Shown here one piece after another: positions 62,651 through 64,000 of a stretch of 64,000 nucleotides of DNA. The translations under genes were made by a program, and so were the position numbers. The notes beneath the pieces are model-generated. The model saw nothing but the letters and a program-made list of their open reading frames with translations. It was not told the DNA's origin and did not search any database. The number at the start of each line of letters is the position of its first letter. Within the stretch, counting starts at the first letter, position 1. Source of the DNA: Deltaproteobacteria bacterium. Its GTDB lineage: Bacteria > Myxococcota_A > UBA9042. The stretch lies in assembly GCA_020632665.1 (NCBI GenBank), contig JACKFC010000008.1, positions 86,187 to 150,186 of the forward strand, written 5' to 3'.

Positions 62651-63710
62651 AACGGGCGAGGGTCTTGCCGGCGCTGCCGAGGTCGGCGAAGGCTTCCTGC
62701 AGGCGGGTGACCATGCCCTGCTCGCCCTTGCGCAGCCAGGTGCGCGGGTCGTACTTCTTCTTGTAGGGCGTGCCGTCGTCCGGATCGATCTGGTGGCTGA
62801 AGGCGACCGGGTTCGCCTTGACGTAGTCGCCGATCGGCTGGGCGAAGGCGAATTGCGTGTCGGTGTCGATGTTCATCTTGAACACACCGAAGCGGATCGC
62901 CGCGGCGATCTTGTCCTTCTCCGAGCCCGAGCCACCGTGGAAGACCAGGTCGAGCGGGTTCTCGCTCAGGCCGTGGGTCTGCTGCACCAGCGCCTGGCTG
63001 GCCTGCAAGATCTCTGGCCGCAGCTGCACGTTGCCCGGCTTGTAGACGCCGTGGACGTTGCCGAAGCTCGCCGCGACGCTGAAGTGGCCGATGCTGGCGA
63101 GCCGATCGTAGGCGGTCAGCACGTCCTCGGGCTGGGTGTAGAGGTGGGCGTTGTCGGCGGAGTCGTCGTAGTCGTGGCCGATGCCGTCCTCTTCGCCACC
63201 GGTGACGCCGAGCTCGATCTCCAGGCTCACGCCCGTCTTCGCCATGCGCCGCAGCATCCGCTCGCACTCGGCCAGGTTGCTCTCGATCGGCTCGGCCGAG
63301 AGATCCAGCATATGCGAGCTGAACAGCGGCGCGCCCGTCTCGGCGAAGGCCTTCTCGTTCCAATCCATCAGCCCGTCGACCCAGCCGACGTGCTTGCGAT
63401 CGGCGTGGTCGGTGTGCAGCACCACGCAGATGCCGTAATGCTCGGCCAGCAGCGCCGTATGCCGCGCCGCCGAGACCGCGCCGATCACCTTCGCCGTCGC
63501 GGCGTCTGCCATGCCCTTGCCGGCCCAGAACTGCGCGCCGCCGTTGCTGAGCTGGATGATCACGTCGCTCTTGGCCTGCGCCGCCGCCTCGAGCACCGCG
63601 TTGAGCGAGTGGCTGCCGACGACGTTGACCGCGGGCAGCGCGTAGCCCCCCGATTTCGCAGCGGCGACGAGCTCGCGATACTGGGCTCCGGTGACGACTC
63701 CTGGCTTCAT
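62649..63710 (-). CDS. fba: Class II fructose-bisphosphate aldolase
   Basis: A 353-residue zinc-dependent aldolase of glycolysis and gluconeogenesis, cytosolic. ATG 63710 has GAGGAG upstream. Seen: YALPAVNVVGSHSLNAVLEAA, zinc ligand region CVVLHTDHADRK, GVSLEIELGVTGGEEDG, SFGNVHGVYKPGNVQL with the second His, and LDLVFHGGSGSEKDKI with the third His and the phosphate-binding Gly-Gly-Ser-Gly. Length and segments match the E. coli FbaA-like subgroup (IIA), with EDVL and TDTQFAF near the end. Its 3' end abuts a long hairpin shared with the convergent signalling island. Confidence 0.96.
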   Translation of the reverse strand: MKPGVVTGAQYRELVAAAKSGGYALPAVNVVGSHSLNAVLEAAAQAKSDVIIQLSNGGAQFWAGKGMADAATAKVIGAVSAARHTALLAEHYGICVVLHTDHADRKHVGWVDGLMDWNEKAFAETGAPLFSSHMLDLSAEPIESNLAECERMLRRMAKTGVSLEIELGVTGGEEDGIGHDYDDSADNAHLYTQPEDVLTAYDRLASIGHFSVAASFGNVHGVYKPGNVQLRPEILQASQALVQQTHGLSENPLDLVFHGGSGSEKDKIAAAIRFGVFKMNIDTDTQFAFAQPIGDYVKANPVAFSHQIDPDDGTPYKKKYDPRTWLRKGEQGMVTRLQEAFADLGSAGKTLAR

Positions 63711-63804
63711 GATGGTGCTCCTCGTTGGCGGTTGCGATGGCGCATGCAGACGCTCGGGTCGCGGAGCATACAGCCTTTTCAGAGCGGAGGAAGGGTCGCT
63801 GCGG

Positions 63805-64000
63805 TCACTGCGCCAAGGGGTCGACGAGGTGGACCAGCACGCTCGCGCCGCCCCAATCGTTGCTGCCCTTGACCTTGGCCCGCAGGGTCACCCGCAGCCA
63901 GGTCCCGCACCATTGCGGCGCCAACGAGGCGGGGGACGGCAGCACGAGCCAGATCCCGCCCTTGCTCGGCAGCAACCGCGCGCCTTCGATCCCGGGCGCA
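63805..64000 (-). CDS. C-terminal end of an unidentified protein (5' end outside window)
   Basis: An open minus-strand frame enters from the right edge and ends at TGA 63807-63805; the last 64 residues are visible. They look like real coding sequence: strands IWLVLPSPASLAPQW, TWLRVTLRAKVKG and ASVLVHLVDPLAQ, a beta-rich C-terminal domain. Too little is present to assign a family. It ends about 95 bases before the aldolase start and could be in the same transcript. Confidence 0.6.
   Translation of the reverse strand, partial: APGIEGARLLPSKGGIWLVLPSPASLAPQWCGTWLRVTLRAKVKGSNDWGGASVLVHLVDPLAQ

Overview
The window looks like the chromosomal replication-origin neighbourhood of a high-GC, Gram-negative, deltaproteobacterial-type organism, most probably a Myxococcota member. 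The grounds are: dnaA-dnaN-recF back to back with rpmH-rnpA-yidD-yidC-jag; GC-rich codon use almost throughout; many lipoproteins with a lipobox Cys; Cys-rich repeat and RCC1 surface proteins; C-terminal hydrophobic/Arg tails of the MYXO-CTERM kind; degenerate Ser/Thr-kinase-like membrane proteins; and a sigma-54 activator beside a sigma-54 type promoter. The lineage is an inference from gene content; no rRNA or tRNA gene was seen.

Layout. (1) 1-3498, minus strand: a tightly overlapping operon of five unrecognised genes, three of them diverged paralogues, visibly lower in GC than the rest. (2) 3725-5709: a complete insertion sequence with an IS4-superfamily transposase, terminal inverted repeats and flanking CTAG copies. 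(3) 5706-20091, minus strand: a giant Cys-rich/RCC1 lipoprotein, an alpha/beta hydrolase, a kelch-like lipoprotein, proB, murA, recF, dnaN and dnaA, with an oriC candidate between dnaN and dnaA. (4) 20329-23563, plus strand: rpmH, rnpA, yidD, yidC and jag/khpB. (5) 23571-34211: lipoproteins, a very repetitive pseudokinase-like protein, trxB, murI, a fused double metalloprotease and aroQ. (6) 34243-43983: efp, a TPR protein and its coiled-coil partner, rluD, an O-antigen-ligase/TPR membrane protein, a small protein plus sigma-54 activator, and a beta-barrel-like protein. (7) 43984-44490: a long spacer with a sigma-54 type promoter followed by a strong intrinsic terminator, read here as a candidate small RNA of about 100 nt. 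(8) 44491-54780: an ArnT-like glycosyltransferase, a second kinase-like membrane protein, an SCP2-like protein with a large DUF6178-like partner, a RibD/DHFR-like reductase and a large glycosidase-like lipoprotein. (9) 54790-62487: a signalling island. (10) 62495-64000: a hairpin array, class II fructose-bisphosphate aldolase, and the 3' end of another gene.

The most distinctive part is the signalling island. Seven co-directional, mostly overlapping genes encode a REC-adenylate cyclase-degenerate GGDEF protein, a PAS-STAS RsbR homologue, RsbS, RsbT, an RsbX-like phosphatase, a hybrid histidine kinase with two REC domains and HPt, and an HTH-REC protein. A stand-alone H-box protein is divergently encoded. 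No RsbU, RsbV, RsbW or sigma-B gene is present, so the stressosome probably outputs to the cyclase and/or the phosphorelay. The second candidate for something new is the sigma-54 promoter-terminator unit at 44298-44422.
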